Source: QZKY01 sp942492925
GTDB lineage: Bacteria; Pseudomonadota; Gammaproteobacteria; Burkholderiales; Burkholderiaceae_D
DNA: 64,000 nt
Reading direction: 5' to 3'
NCBI GenBank assembly: GCA_942492925.1
Contig: OW818641.1
Location: 1,054,001-1,118,000 of the forward strand
Positions 41,107 through 50,309 of the stretch are shown here, one piece after another. How positions within the stretch are numbered: the stretch's first letter is position 1; every line of letters begins with the position of its first letter. The translations under genes and the position numbers were made by a program. The notes under the pieces were generated by a model that worked only from the letters and a program-made list of their open reading frames with translations, did not search any database and was not told the DNA's origin.

Positions 41107-42972
41107 ATGTCTCTTCTTCAAATTGCCGAACCGGGCATGTCCACCTTGCCGCACCAGCGCAGACTGGCGGTCGGCATCGATCTGGGTACCACCAATTCGC
41201 TGGTCGCCACCGTCCGGCATGGCATTCCTGAAGTGTTGAATGACGAGCAGGGCAGACCGTTGTTGCCGTCTGTGGTGCGTTATCTGTCGGAGGGCAACGC
41301 CAAGATCGGTTACGAGGCATTGGCGGCGCAGACCACGGACCCGCGCAATACGATCGTCTCGGTCAAGCGTTTCATGGGGCGCGGGCTGAAAGACATTCCG
41401 TACATTGAAAACATGCCTTACAGTTTTGTCGATGCACCGGGCATGATTCAGTTGAAAACCGTGGTGGGCGTAAAAAGTCCGGTCGAAGTGTCGGCAGAGA
41501 TTCTGGCAACCTTGCGCCAGCGTGCGGAAGATGCCTTGGGAGACGATCTGGTTGGTGCAGTGATCACGGTGCCAGCTTATTTCGATGAGGCGCAGCGTCA
41601 GGCGACCAAGGATGCGGCGCAGCTCGCAGGCTTGAACGTTTTGCGTTTGCTGAGCGAGCCGACAGCCGCAGCGATTGCTTACGGACTCGACAATGCCGCC
41701 GAAGGTATTTATGCCGTTTACGATTTGGGCGGTGGTACCTTTGACATTTCAATCCTGAAGATGACCAAGGGCGTTTTCGAGGTGCTGGCGACTGGCGGAG
41801 ACTCCGCGTTGGGTGGCGACGATTTCGATCATCGCCTTTTTTGCTGGGTGGTGGAGCAAGCCAACATGCCGCCGTTGAGCCGTCGCGATACCCGCACCCT
41901 GATGGTGAAAGTGCGTGAGGCCAAGGAAAGGCTGTCTTCCGCCTCGCGTACGCGTATCGAAGCCACCCTGGAAACCGGCCTGGAAGTTTCGCTCGTCATT
42001 ACCGATCGTGAGTTTGCAGCGATCACGCATCATCTGGTGTGTCGCACGATCACCCTCATCAAGCGCGCGTTGCGCGATGCGGACTTGGACGGGGATGACA
42101 TCAAGGGCGTGGTGCTGGTCGGCGGTGCAACGCGCATGCCACACGTACGCAAACAAGTCCGGGAATTTTTCCGGCTGACACCCCATGCGAATATCGATCC
42201 AGAAAAAGTGGTGGCCATTGGCGCCGCGATGCAAGCCAATCTGCTGGCGGGCAATCACGCCGAAGGCGAAGACTGGCTCTTGCTCGATGTGATTCCGCTT
42301 TCCCTGGGCGTCGAGACGATGGGGGGGCTGGTCGAGCGCATCATTCCGCGCAACGCGACGATTCCCTGCGCGCGCGCGCAAGAATTTACCACCTTCAAGG
42401 ATGGGCAAACGGCTCTGGCCGTGCATGTGTTGCAAGGCGAACGCGATTTGGTGAGTGATTGCCGTTCTTTGGCACGTTTCGAGTTGCGTGGCATTCCGCC
42501 GATGACAGCGGGCGCTGCGCGCATTCGCATTACCTATCAGGTGGATGCGGATGGCTTGCTGTCCGTTTCGGCGCGCGAAATGTCGTCGGGCGTGGAATCC
42601 TCCATTACGGTCAAACCCTCTTATGGATTGACGGACGAGGAAATCACGAAGATGCTGCTGGATTCGGTGAAGTTGGCGGATTACGACAAGCAGCAGCGTG
42701 CGTTGCGCGAAGAACAGGTTGAAGCTGATCGCACGGTGATTGCAACCGAGGCGGCGTTGGCAGTGGATGCCGATTTGCTGTCGACGGCTGAGCGTGCAGC
42801 GATCGAAGGCTTGATGAATGCAGTGCGTGTTCAAAAAGACGGTGCTGATCATGAAGCGATTCGCAAAGCTGTGGAGGCGCTGTCTAAAGGCACGGAAGCC
42901 TTTGCGGCACGGCGCATGGATCGCAGCGTGAAAAATGCGTTGGCGGGCAAAGCGCTGGACGAAATCGCCTAA
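41107..42972 (+). CDS. hscA: Fe-S assembly chaperone HscA
   Basis: Specialised Hsp70 that releases clusters from IscU with ATP hydrolysis. 621 residues. The ATPase domain begins VGIDLGTTNSLVATVRHG near residue 22; YDLGGGTFDISIL near residue 205 and VVLVGGATRMPHVR near residue 336 are also typical. The substrate-binding domain follows and there is no DnaK-type acidic tail. It is located directly between hscB and fdx. Confidence 0.95.
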   Translation: MSLLQIAEPGMSTLPHQRRLAVGIDLGTTNSLVATVRHGIPEVLNDEQGRPLLPSVVRYLSEGNAKIGYEALAAQTTDPRNTIVSVKRFMGRGLKDIPYIENMPYSFVDAPGMIQLKTVVGVKSPVEVSAEILATLRQRAEDALGDDLVGAVITVPAYFDEAQRQATKDAAQLAGLNVLRLLSEPTAAAIAYGLDNAAEGIYAVYDLGGGTFDISILKMTKGVFEVLATGGDSALGGDDFDHRLFCWVVEQANMPPLSRRDTRTLMVKVREAKERLSSASRTRIEATLETGLEVSLVITDREFAAITHHLVCRTITLIKRALRDADLDGDDIKGVVLVGGATRMPHVRKQVREFFRLTPHANIDPEKVVAIGAAMQANLLAGNHAEGEDWLLLDVIPLSLGVETMGGLVERIIPRNATIPCARAQEFTTFKDGQTALAVHVLQGERDLVSDCRSLARFELRGIPPMTAGAARIRITYQVDADGLLSVSAREMSSGVESSITVKPSYGLTDEEITKMLLDSVKLADYDKQQRALREEQVEADRTVIATEAALAVDADLLSTAERAAIEGLMNAVRVQKDGADHEAIRKAVEALSKGTEAFAARRMDRSVKNALAGKALDEIA

Positions 42973-42982
42973 GGAGAACCCC

Positions 42983-43327
42983 ATGCCGAAAATCATTGTT
43001 TTGCCGCATGCCACACTTTGTCCGGACGGCGCCGTGATCGAGGCGCCCGAAGGAAAAAACCTGTGTGATGCTTTGCTTGAACACGACATCGAAATTGAAC
43101 ACGCCTGCGAAAAATCCTGCGCGTGCAGTACTTGCCATGTGGTGGTGCGAGAAGGATTTCTGTCGCTGGAAGAACCGAGCGAACGCGAAGAAGACATGCT
43201 GGGGCGTGCTTGGGGGCTGGAACCCGAATCGCGTCTTTCTTGCCAGGTGGCTTTGGGCGGAACGGATTTGGTCGTGGAGATTCCGCGTTATACGCGCAAT
43301 TTGACCAGCGAGAGCAAGAAAAAATAG
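42983..43327 (+). CDS. fdx: isc-type [2Fe-2S] ferredoxin
   Basis: Adrenodoxin-type ferredoxin, 114 residues, providing electrons for Fe-S assembly. The start ATG 42983 follows AAGGAGAACCCC. Ligand cysteines are in CEKSCACSTC (C-x5-C-x2-C near residues 42-51) and in LSCQVAL near residue 88. It begins MPKIIVLPHATLCPDGAVIE, the usual N terminus, and is the last gene of the isc operon here. No iscX follows; smpB lies convergently after 39 bases. Confidence 0.93.
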   Translation: MPKIIVLPHATLCPDGAVIEAPEGKNLCDALLEHDIEIEHACEKSCACSTCHVVVREGFLSLEEPSEREEDMLGRAWGLEPESRLSCQVALGGTDLVVEIPRYTRNLTSESKKK

Positions 43328-43366
43328 CGTATCTTGTTGGCTTCAGGCCTCGAATTAGCGGCCGAT

Positions 43367-43816
43367 TTAACGCCGATTCTGCTTCAAAATCTTCTGTTGC
43401 TCGCGCTGCCAGTCCCTTGCTTTATCGGCATCGCGCTTGTCGTATTGTTTCTTGCCCTTCGCTAGTCCAATCTCACACTTGATGCGCCCCTTGCTGAAGT
43501 GCAGATTCAGCGGCACGAGCGTGAAGCCGGCGCGTTCCACTTTCCCGATCAGCTTGCTGATTTCACTCGCATTCAGTAGAAGCTTGCGCGTGCGGACGGG
43601 GTCGGGCTGGATGTGGGTGGATGCCGTTGGGAGCGGGCTGATATGGGCGCCGAACAAGAAAATTTCGCCATTGCGCACAATGACGTAGGCTTCTTTCAAC
43701 TGGATGCGTCCAGCCCGGATAGACTTGACTTCCCAGCCTTCTAGAACAAGGCCGGCCTCGAAGCGCTCTTCGATGAAGTAATCGTGAAACGCTTTTTTGT
43801 TGTCGACAATGCTCAT
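43367..43816 (-). CDS. smpB: SsrA-binding protein SmpB
   Basis: Binds tmRNA and directs it to stalled ribosomes. 149 residues, beginning MSIVDNKKAFHDYFIEERFEAG. The family segments GWEVKSIRAGRIQLKEAYV near residue 28 and KGRIKCEIGLAKGKKQYDKR near residue 110 are intact, with a basic tail KILKQNRR. Its RNA partner ssrA is at 10793-11151, about 32 kb away. Confidence 0.96.
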   Translation of the reverse strand: MSIVDNKKAFHDYFIEERFEAGLVLEGWEVKSIRAGRIQLKEAYVIVRNGEIFLFGAHISPLPTASTHIQPDPVRTRKLLLNASEISKLIGKVERAGFTLVPLNLHFSKGRIKCEIGLAKGKKQYDKRDADKARDWQREQQKILKQNRR

Positions 43817-43912
43817 GAGTGGGAAAATGACTGCTGCGGCTGCGAAAGGCTCAAAATAGCCTGAGATTATAAATGAATTGCTGCTGCGATTTTATCAAAT
43901 GACTGGTGTGAG

Positions 43913-44347
43913 ATGGCATTCGTAAGCAAATCGGTATTCCTGGAATACAGCGCGGAGCAAATGTTCGCGTTGGTGGATAACATTGAAGACTATCCTAAAT
44001 TTCTGCCTTGGTGTGGCGAAGTAGTGGTCCAGCGTGAAAAGGACAACCACGAAGTCGTGGCCAGACTGACGATCGATTTTCACGGCTTTCGCAAAAGTTT
44101 CACAACCAAAAACGTCAATGTTCGGCCGGAGTCGATTTCGATGGGGCTGGTCGATGGCCCGTTTACCAAATTGCAGGGGGGGTGGACGTTCAAACCCTTG
44201 CGTGCCGATGCATGCAAGGTGGAACTGAATCTCGAATACGACATGCAAAAGCATGTGCTGGCCTCGTTGATTGAGCAGGTCTTTGGCGCGATTGCTACCA
44301 GCATGGTGGATGCCTTTTGTCAGCGCGCCAAGGCAGTCTATGGCTGA
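43913..44347 (+). CDS. ratA: RatA/Coq10-like START-domain protein
   Basis: 144-residue small START-fold protein of the RatA/Coq10 family. Members have been described as ubiquinone-binding or as a ribosome-association inhibitor; which applies here is unknown. Typical segments are YSAEQMFALVDNIEDYPKFL near residue 9 and PWCGEVVV near residue 30. It overlaps ratB by 8 bases and is divergent from smpB, the usual arrangement in proteobacteria. Confidence 0.88.
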   Translation: MAFVSKSVFLEYSAEQMFALVDNIEDYPKFLPWCGEVVVQREKDNHEVVARLTIDFHGFRKSFTTKNVNVRPESISMGLVDGPFTKLQGGWTFKPLRADACKVELNLEYDMQKHVLASLIEQVFGAIATSMVDAFCQRAKAVYG

Positions 44348-44630
44348 CGGGATTGTCGTGCAGGTATGTTATGCGACGCCGCAAAAACAGTTTTTGCGCG
44401 ACATCCCAGTACCGCAAGGTGCGACGGTGCAGCAGGCGATCGCACAAAGCGGGGTTTTGCAGTCGTTTTCTGAAATCGATTTGCAGCATACTCGCGTCGG
44501 GATTCATGGCAAGCTGAAAGCGCTGAATACCGTCTTGCGTGAGCATGACCGCATCGAAATCTATCGCACTTTGACTGCTGATCCGAAGGCGTCGCGTCGA
44601 AAGCGTGTTGTCGACAGACGAAAAGGCTAA
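44340..44630 (+). CDS. ratB: RnfH-family ubiquitin-like protein
   Basis: 96 residues; the start ATG 44340 overlaps the ratA end. It has the beta-grasp RnfH family pattern (VQVCYATPQKQFLRDIPVPQ near residue 7; HDRIEIYRTLTADPK near residue 70), ending in a basic tail. The biochemical role is unclear. It may assist electron-transfer complexes, as its name derives from rnf operons. Confidence 0.85.
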   Translation: MADGIVVQVCYATPQKQFLRDIPVPQGATVQQAIAQSGVLQSFSEIDLQHTRVGIHGKLKALNTVLREHDRIEIYRTLTADPKASRRKRVVDRRKG

Positions 44631-45134
44631 GGCGGCGCAGGTCGCGTCCTTCTATCAAGGTCTTTCCCAAAATCGGCGGACAACAAGTGATGTCTCATGG
44701 ATTGGACAGCGTTCATGCCGTCTGGATGGGCGTATTAGCCATCCGTGCTCACGCGTTGCTTGGAAGATTGTGACGAATCGATAACTCGCGTCAATCATCT
44801 TGGCGCACGCGCGTCGAATCAGTTGCCTATTTGCACAAAACGCATTGAATTCATGCAAAAAATACAGTCCTATTGTTATTCTTCTTGCATAATTGAGTGG
44901 GCTAAGTTTTTGAGAGCATGTGCCTCTTTTGCTGACAGGCTGGCGTGGTGGATGCCTTCATGCGATCGTTTGGATATCTGCGCTTGAGCCCATTGACGAA
45001 AATGTGAAATTGAATCGGTAAAACTTGCCTGACGTTTTTTCATATGGAAATCGGGCGTCATGCCCTTTCTTGATAAGCCTTCATACAGATAGTTTATTGA
45101 TGAAAGTGCGATCCTGTCATGGGACGCAGAATTG
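44631..45134. other. intergenic region with one weak small frame
   Basis: No recognised gene. A minus-strand frame at 44876-45061 (61 residues, preceded by AAGAAAGGGC) could encode a small basic, histidine-rich protein (MKKRQASFTDSISHF...), but there is no family match and it is listed only as possible. Promoters for the GGDEF-EAL gene were not identified. Confidence 0.35.
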
Positions 45135-47930
45135 ATGTTTATGAATCGTGCAGAACAAGGGCCCGTTTTCCTCATTGCGACGCTGATGCGCGCGCTGCGA
45201 CTATTTCTGCCGTTCGCTTTGCTCCTTTGCGGCGCGGCCTTTTACGTCAATCATGTCGAAACAGAACAACAGCATGCGGCTCACGCGCGCCAGGAAAGTG
45301 AAGCGGTCCGGGCGGGGGAGGCAACGGTCACCAGTTCCATTCAAGTGATTGCACGCAATTTGGTGAATTTTGTCAGTTTGCAGCAAAACAGGCTGCTGGT
45401 TAATCAGCCTGATGACAAGTCATTGGCGAGACTGGCGAAAGCTTGGGTTGCTTTTGCACAGAACAGTCTGGTCTACGACAAGATTCGCTGGATAGATGAG
45501 AATGGAAAAGAGCGATTGCGCGTTGAATACGATGAACCCACCGCGCGTATCGCGCGCAAATCGGAACTGGAAGGCAAGGACGATCGCGGTTATTTCAGAA
45601 AGACTGTCAAGCTTAATGAAGGAGAGATTTATGTCTCACCCATTCGGTTGCACGGAGAAACCGTGCCCACCGGGACCGCGCGATTCTCCGTGATCCGGTT
45701 TGGCATGCCGTTGTTTGATGCGGAAGGCAAGCGCCGTGGCATCATCCTCGTCAATTATTCCGCAGATTATTTGCTCAACCAATTTGAAAGTGAAATCAGC
45801 GCGCACCAAAATTCCGTTTGGTTGCTGAACAAGGATGGGTACTGGCTGAAGGGGCAAAGTCGTGCCGACGAGTTCGGGTTCATGTTTGGCCGCGATGACT
45901 TGACGATGGCGCAGCGTTATCCCAAAGCGTGGGAAAAAATCGCCGACTCTGAAAAGGGACAATTTGAAACAAATGAAGGGTTGTGGACTTTTTCCACGGC
46001 CTATCCTTTCAAGCCGATTCAGGATCGTCGCGGATCCTTCAAGAGCCTTTCCATCCCCAAAAAGAATGGCGGGTACGCATGGAAAGTCGTGTCGCTGCTT
46101 CCTGCAGAAAATTACTACGCCGGAATCGTGGACTTCCGCAAGAATCTTGCTAGCGGCATGGCGCTGCTTCTCCTGCTATTTTTTGTTTTCTCGTGGCGTT
46201 TTGCCAAAATTAAGATTGCCAAAGAGGAAAACGATGCGCGCTTGCGCAGTTTGCTCGATACGATGCCCGACCTGGTTTGGTTAAAGGATGACAAAGGGGT
46301 GTTTTTGGAATGCAATCCAGCATTCCAGCGATTTTTCGGGAAAGATGTTCATTCCGTTATTGGAAAAACCGATCAGGATATTCTGCCGCCGGAACTGGCG
46401 TTGCGCCTGCGTGCTGAAGACGTTGCGACCATTTCGGCAGGAAAGCCCAGTACCCATGAAGATATCGTGACGCGTCCTGGTAGCGAACACCCATCGTATC
46501 TGGAAACCACCAGCGTGCCGGTCAAGACGGAAAGCGGCGAACTGATTGGCGTGCTGGGGATCTCCCGCGACATCACTGCGCGCAAGCGTGCAGATGAACT
46601 GATCTGGCAGCAGGCGAACTACGATTTACTGACGGAGTTGCCCAATCGTCGTATGTTTCACGAGTTGCTCGAACAAGCCATCAGAAAAGCGAAGCGCTAT
46701 AACACCTCGTTGGCCATGTTGTTCATTGATCTCGATCACTTCAAGGATATCAATGATACGTTTGGCCATTACATCGGCGATACGCTGCTGAAGGAGGCTG
46801 CGGAGCGACTCCGGCGCTGCGTGCGTGAATCCGACATCGTTGCCAGGGCCGGCGGCGATGAGTTTGTGGTGTTGCTGGATGACGTGATTGATCCCAGTGA
46901 TGTTAATCGCGTGGCACAGAATATTTTGAGCGCGCTGTCTTCCCCGTTCAATTTGGATACACGGATTGCGCATGTGTCGGCAAGCGTCGGCGTCACCTTT
47001 TATCCGGAAGATGCCACGACCATCGAAGATTTGATGAAGAACGCCGATCATGCCATGTACGCAGCCAAGAACAGTGGACGCAATCGCTTCCAGTATTACG
47101 TTCCGGCTATGCAGGAAGAAGCGCGTCAGCGAATGTCCACGATGAACGACTTGCGCGCTGCATTGGCCGAGCATCCTTTTGTGCTGCATTACCAGCCCAT
47201 TGTCGAGCTGGCGACGGGGAAGATCAAAAAAGCGGAAGCGCTGATTCGCTGGCTGCATCCGGAGCGTGGCCTCGTCAATCCGACAGAATTTATCCCGATA
47301 TCGGAACAAAGCGGCATGATTGGCGATATTACCGATTGGGTGTTTCGTACCGCCGCTCGCCAGACGGCCATTTGGCGAGCGACGACGCATGCCGAGTTTC
47401 AGGTCAACATCAATCTCTCCCCCGTTATTTTCCTGAGCGAGAATAACCTCCTCGATTCATGGCTTGAGATGTTTGCCGAAATGGGACTGCCCGGAGAGGG
47501 GGTCGCCGTTGAAATTACCGAAGGGATATTGCTTGACGGACGCGCCAGTATTACCGATCGCTTGTTTGCGCTGCGCGACGCCGGAATTCAGGTCGCACTC
47601 GATGACTTTGGCACCGGCTTTTGCTCACTTTCCTATTTGAAAAAATTTGATATTGATTACATCAAGATCGATCGATCGTTCATTCAGAACCTCGCGCCGA
47701 GCTCGAATGACATGGCGCTTGTTGAGGCGATCATTGTGATGGCCCACAAATTGGGGTTGAAGGTGGTAGGCGAGGGCGTCGAAACCGAAGCGCAGCGCAA
47801 TTTGTTGATCGAGGCAGGTTGCGACTACGCGCAAGGCAATCTTTTCTCCAAACCCCTCCCCCCCGATGAACTGGAATCTTTTCTGAAAGCACGGCTGGCC
47901 TTGCCGCGATTGTCCCTAGTCGCAAACTAG
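45135..47930 (+). CDS. membrane GGDEF-EAL protein with PAS and periplasmic sensor
   Basis: Cyclic-di-GMP turnover protein, 931 residues from ATG 45135. Transmembrane segment one is near residues 17-37, a periplasmic sensing region of about 300 residues follows (Cache-like by layout), and segment two is near 336-354. A PAS domain (about 365-490) precedes the GGDEF domain with an intact AGGDEF motif near residue 572. The EAL domain begins near residue 690 with AEALIRW and keeps DDFGTGFCSLSYLKKF. Both enzymatic motifs look intact, so it may make or degrade c-di-GMP, or one half may be regulatory. It stands alone with no operon partner. Confidence 0.92.
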   Translation: MFMNRAEQGPVFLIATLMRALRLFLPFALLLCGAAFYVNHVETEQQHAAHARQESEAVRAGEATVTSSIQVIARNLVNFVSLQQNRLLVNQPDDKSLARLAKAWVAFAQNSLVYDKIRWIDENGKERLRVEYDEPTARIARKSELEGKDDRGYFRKTVKLNEGEIYVSPIRLHGETVPTGTARFSVIRFGMPLFDAEGKRRGIILVNYSADYLLNQFESEISAHQNSVWLLNKDGYWLKGQSRADEFGFMFGRDDLTMAQRYPKAWEKIADSEKGQFETNEGLWTFSTAYPFKPIQDRRGSFKSLSIPKKNGGYAWKVVSLLPAENYYAGIVDFRKNLASGMALLLLLFFVFSWRFAKIKIAKEENDARLRSLLDTMPDLVWLKDDKGVFLECNPAFQRFFGKDVHSVIGKTDQDILPPELALRLRAEDVATISAGKPSTHEDIVTRPGSEHPSYLETTSVPVKTESGELIGVLGISRDITARKRADELIWQQANYDLLTELPNRRMFHELLEQAIRKAKRYNTSLAMLFIDLDHFKDINDTFGHYIGDTLLKEAAERLRRCVRESDIVARAGGDEFVVLLDDVIDPSDVNRVAQNILSALSSPFNLDTRIAHVSASVGVTFYPEDATTIEDLMKNADHAMYAAKNSGRNRFQYYVPAMQEEARQRMSTMNDLRAALAEHPFVLHYQPIVELATGKIKKAEALIRWLHPERGLVNPTEFIPISEQSGMIGDITDWVFRTAARQTAIWRATTHAEFQVNINLSPVIFLSENNLLDSWLEMFAEMGLPGEGVAVEITEGILLDGRASITDRLFALRDAGIQVALDDFGTGFCSLSYLKKFDIDYIKIDRSFIQNLAPSSNDMALVEAIIVMAHKLGLKVVGEGVETEAQRNLLIEAGCDYAQGNLFSKPLPPDELESFLKARLALPRLSLVAN

Positions 47931-48097
47931 TGGGCTGCTAGGTGCGTGGTTGGTGTTGACGATGTTTGGGAGGGGGGTGCCCATTCAGAACGTCGGGCTG
48001 CCTGCGAAGTGGAGAACGACCTACTTTAGCAGTGGTCTCAGATGCAGCCAGATATTATTCAGGATCATGGGTTGCACGTCAGCGCTGGGGTGAATGC

Positions 48098-48775
48098 TCA
48101 GACAGGCGCGGCTTCCGATGTGGCTGGCGGCTTGGCCGGTGCAGGAGGCGTTGCGGGTTCCGCCCCTGGCGGTAAAACCGATTTTTGCAGTTCTTCCCGT
48201 GATGTCGATTTTACCGAGCGGGCCATCTGGGTATTTCTTTCGGAAACGGCAGGGGGATTGACGACCTGGCTCTTGCTGGGCACTGCTGTTGCCGCCAGTT
48301 CTTTGCGCTGTTCCTCGCTTAATTGCTGATAACGCTCCCACTGCGCGATCTTTTCATTGGCGGGGAGCTTCTTTTTGGCGAGTGCGTAATTGGCGCGTGC
48401 GACCTTGCGTTGTTCCGGCGTCAGTTTGACCCAGTCGCGCAAGCGTTGCTGTGCCCGCTGTTTTTCTTCCGGCTGCATCAATGCGATACGGTCGCCCATG
48501 ACCAGCCATTTCTTTTTCCCGGCAGTGCTGATCTGATCCCACTCGTTGGAAAGGGGTGCCAGGGCTTCACGCTGGATAGGGGTTAGATCCGACCAGCGCG
48601 GTTTCGTCACTTTTTTCTTTGAACTCTTGCGTGCGCTTGCTTGCGCTTCCACATGCGTGTTCCAGGCGAAATACGACCCCATCCCCACGATGGCAACCGA
48701 AACGATCGCCACGAACGCCAGCAAACCGGTCTTTTTTGACCAGTTGCTTGCGGTGGGGGTGGTGTGATCTGTCAC
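48098..48775 (-). CDS. DUF3106 membrane-anchored protein
   Basis: 225 residues from GTG 48775, which immediately follows the stop of the upstream gene and has CCGGAG before it. One N-terminal membrane segment (LLAFVAIVSVAIVGMGSYFA, about 19-38) is followed by a basic region and the DUF3106 repeats around W-x-x-L-T-P-x-Q (WSDLTPIQREALAPL, WVKLTPEQRKVAR). The C terminus is proline/alanine-rich. It is probably periplasmic, its function is unknown, and it sits in an operon with an ECF sigma factor. Confidence 0.82.
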   Translation of the reverse strand: MTDHTTPTASNWSKKTGLLAFVAIVSVAIVGMGSYFAWNTHVEAQASARKSSKKKVTKPRWSDLTPIQREALAPLSNEWDQISTAGKKKWLVMGDRIALMQPEEKQRAQQRLRDWVKLTPEQRKVARANYALAKKKLPANEKIAQWERYQQLSEEQRKELAATAVPSKSQVVNPPAVSERNTQMARSVKSTSREELQKSVLPPGAEPATPPAPAKPPATSEAAPV

Positions 48776-49183
48776 TTAGAAACTCCGGCGATGCAGGTAA
48801 TTCTTGAAACCCGGGTCCAGATAGGCATTGGGCGGCAATTCATCCGACAGCACGGCCGCATCCATCGTGGCCGTCTCCTGGAGTTGGTGCTGCTCTTCGG
48901 CGTGATAAATGCCCATCAATCCCGTAATCAGAATGGCCAGCGCGATGATCGCGCTCAGGCGACTCAACCAGTACGTGGCAGGGTTGGTGAAAAAGTTGCC
49001 GACATGACCAGCAAAGGCGTTTTGGCATACGAGGGCGTGCAAGGGAGAATCGGCCTTCTTGCGAGATAAAGCCGTTTTGCGCGACGATGCCAAACGATCA
49101 ACCACATTAGCGGGAAGGTGGTCGAGTTTTTCGTTCAAGGCATGACGCACTTTGTATGCGAAATCGGTTTCTTGTGCGTTCAT
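48776..49183 (-). CDS. DUF3619 protein, likely anti-sigma partner
   Basis: 135 residues from ATG 49183, overlapping the sigma-factor stop by 4 bases (ATGA). It starts MNAQETDFAYKVRHALNEKL, with a single membrane segment near residues 80-98 (LSAIIALAILITGLMGIYHA). The arrangement of a soluble N terminus, one membrane span and a short periplasmic tail directly after an ECF sigma gene suggests an anti-sigma factor; this is inference from layout. Confidence 0.78.
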   Translation of the reverse strand: MNAQETDFAYKVRHALNEKLDHLPANVVDRLASSRKTALSRKKADSPLHALVCQNAFAGHVGNFFTNPATYWLSRLSAIIALAILITGLMGIYHAEEQHQLQETATMDAAVLSDELPPNAYLDPGFKNYLHRRSF

Positions 49184-49749
49184 AGTTTGATTCCTTTGGC
49201 TTTGAGTGCTTCGGCAAGCGTATTTGTTGCTCTTGAGCAATGTGTTTTGACACTGCCTTCTGAACAACCCATAGCTTCAGCCGTCTCAGCAACATCCATA
49301 TCATGCCAATAACGCATAAGGAAGGCTTCCCGTTGACGTGGCGGAAGCTTTTCTATCTCATTTTCAATAATTTCAAGGACTTGGGCACGTTCAAGCTGGT
49401 CCGCCCCCGATTCGGCGACCTGAGCGCCTGATTCCGGGGTAAAGGAATCCAGCAAATCGAAATTTTCATCCTCGTCTCCCGCTCTGCTGAAGCTCGAAAA
49501 AAGGCTGACCCAGGTATTTCTAACCTTTTCCCTGCGAAAATAGTCATTCAAGGTGTTTTGCAGGATGCGCTGGAATAAGGGTGCCAGTTCGCCAGCAGGG
49601 CGATCGCCATAGCTTTCTGACAACTTGATCATGGCATCTTGAACAACGTCAAGTGCGGCCTCATCGTTGCGCACGGCGTAGACGGCTTGTTTGAAGGCGC
49701 GCCGTTCCACGCTTTTAAGAAAATCTGAAAGTTCTTTATCGGTGGCCAT
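49180..49749 (-). CDS. ECF-type RNA polymerase sigma factor
   Basis: 189 residues. Region 2 is visible in ALDVVQDAMIKLSESY near residue 32 and region 4 in LPPRQREAFLMRYWHDMDV near residue 134, with a helix-turn-helix AETAEAMGCSEGSVKTH. An acidic linker lies between them. It directs transcription of an unknown stress or envelope regulon. It is first in a three-gene operon with the DUF3619 and DUF3106 genes. Confidence 0.9.
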   Translation of the reverse strand: MATDKELSDFLKSVERRAFKQAVYAVRNDEAALDVVQDAMIKLSESYGDRPAGELAPLFQRILQNTLNDYFRREKVRNTWVSLFSSFSRAGDEDENFDLLDSFTPESGAQVAESGADQLERAQVLEIIENEIEKLPPRQREAFLMRYWHDMDVAETAEAMGCSEGSVKTHCSRATNTLAEALKAKGIKL

Positions 49750-50309
49750 CAGGCATGCCGTCCTGCCAAGTCGGCATTCTGGATTGCGAACGCATGGGTT
49801 TGGAATGCATCAGGGAGTACCTTGGTTCGCCTTATAAAGGTGAAGAAAAACGGGTTCAATTTTGTTTGCTCGCAGGATGAGCGCATGCTAGCAAAGAACT
49901 GGCATTTTGTGGGTGTTTATTGAGAAATACACATCTTTTTTATGGCTTATTCTCTAATTGCGCTTTACCAAAATGTGGCTTCGGATTACCATTGATGTCT
50001 TCTTCGCGACAGGCGAATTATTGGTTTTGACGCCTCCGGCACAGAATGCGGCGAGGCGACTGACCTGCTCTCAATTGTTGAAGCTGTTTGTTCTAACCCG
50101 TGCCACAAGCGCGAGAGATTGGCATTGGTGCTACAGGAATTCTGGCCGTATCTGTTGCGCTTGACGATATTCGGGCTTGCCCTTACCGGGGCGACGCAGG
50201 TATCCAAAGCGCATGCTCAAGTGAAGCCCTCGATCTGTTTCCTCAATTCCATTTCGTCAGGGGAGAACATCCGATCAATTTCCAATGGACCTTGAAAGGA
50301 CTGGATGTT
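49750..50309. other. region between the sigma-factor operon and ilvB
   Basis: No certain gene. A plus-strand frame of 58 codons from TTG 50119 to 50295 encodes a hydrophobic stretch resembling a signal peptide (LLRLTIFGLALTGATQVSKA), without an ATG start or clear ribosome site. No obvious attenuator hairpin with a U-run was seen before ilvB. Confidence 0.35.

Noticed and set aside
41749..43197. Minus-strand frame of 482 codons
   Set aside because: It is antisense to hscA and fdx and shows no domain.
44876..45061. Small minus-strand frame of 61 residues
   Set aside because: A modest ribosome site exists, but no family and no promoter were found; kept only as a possibility in the region note.
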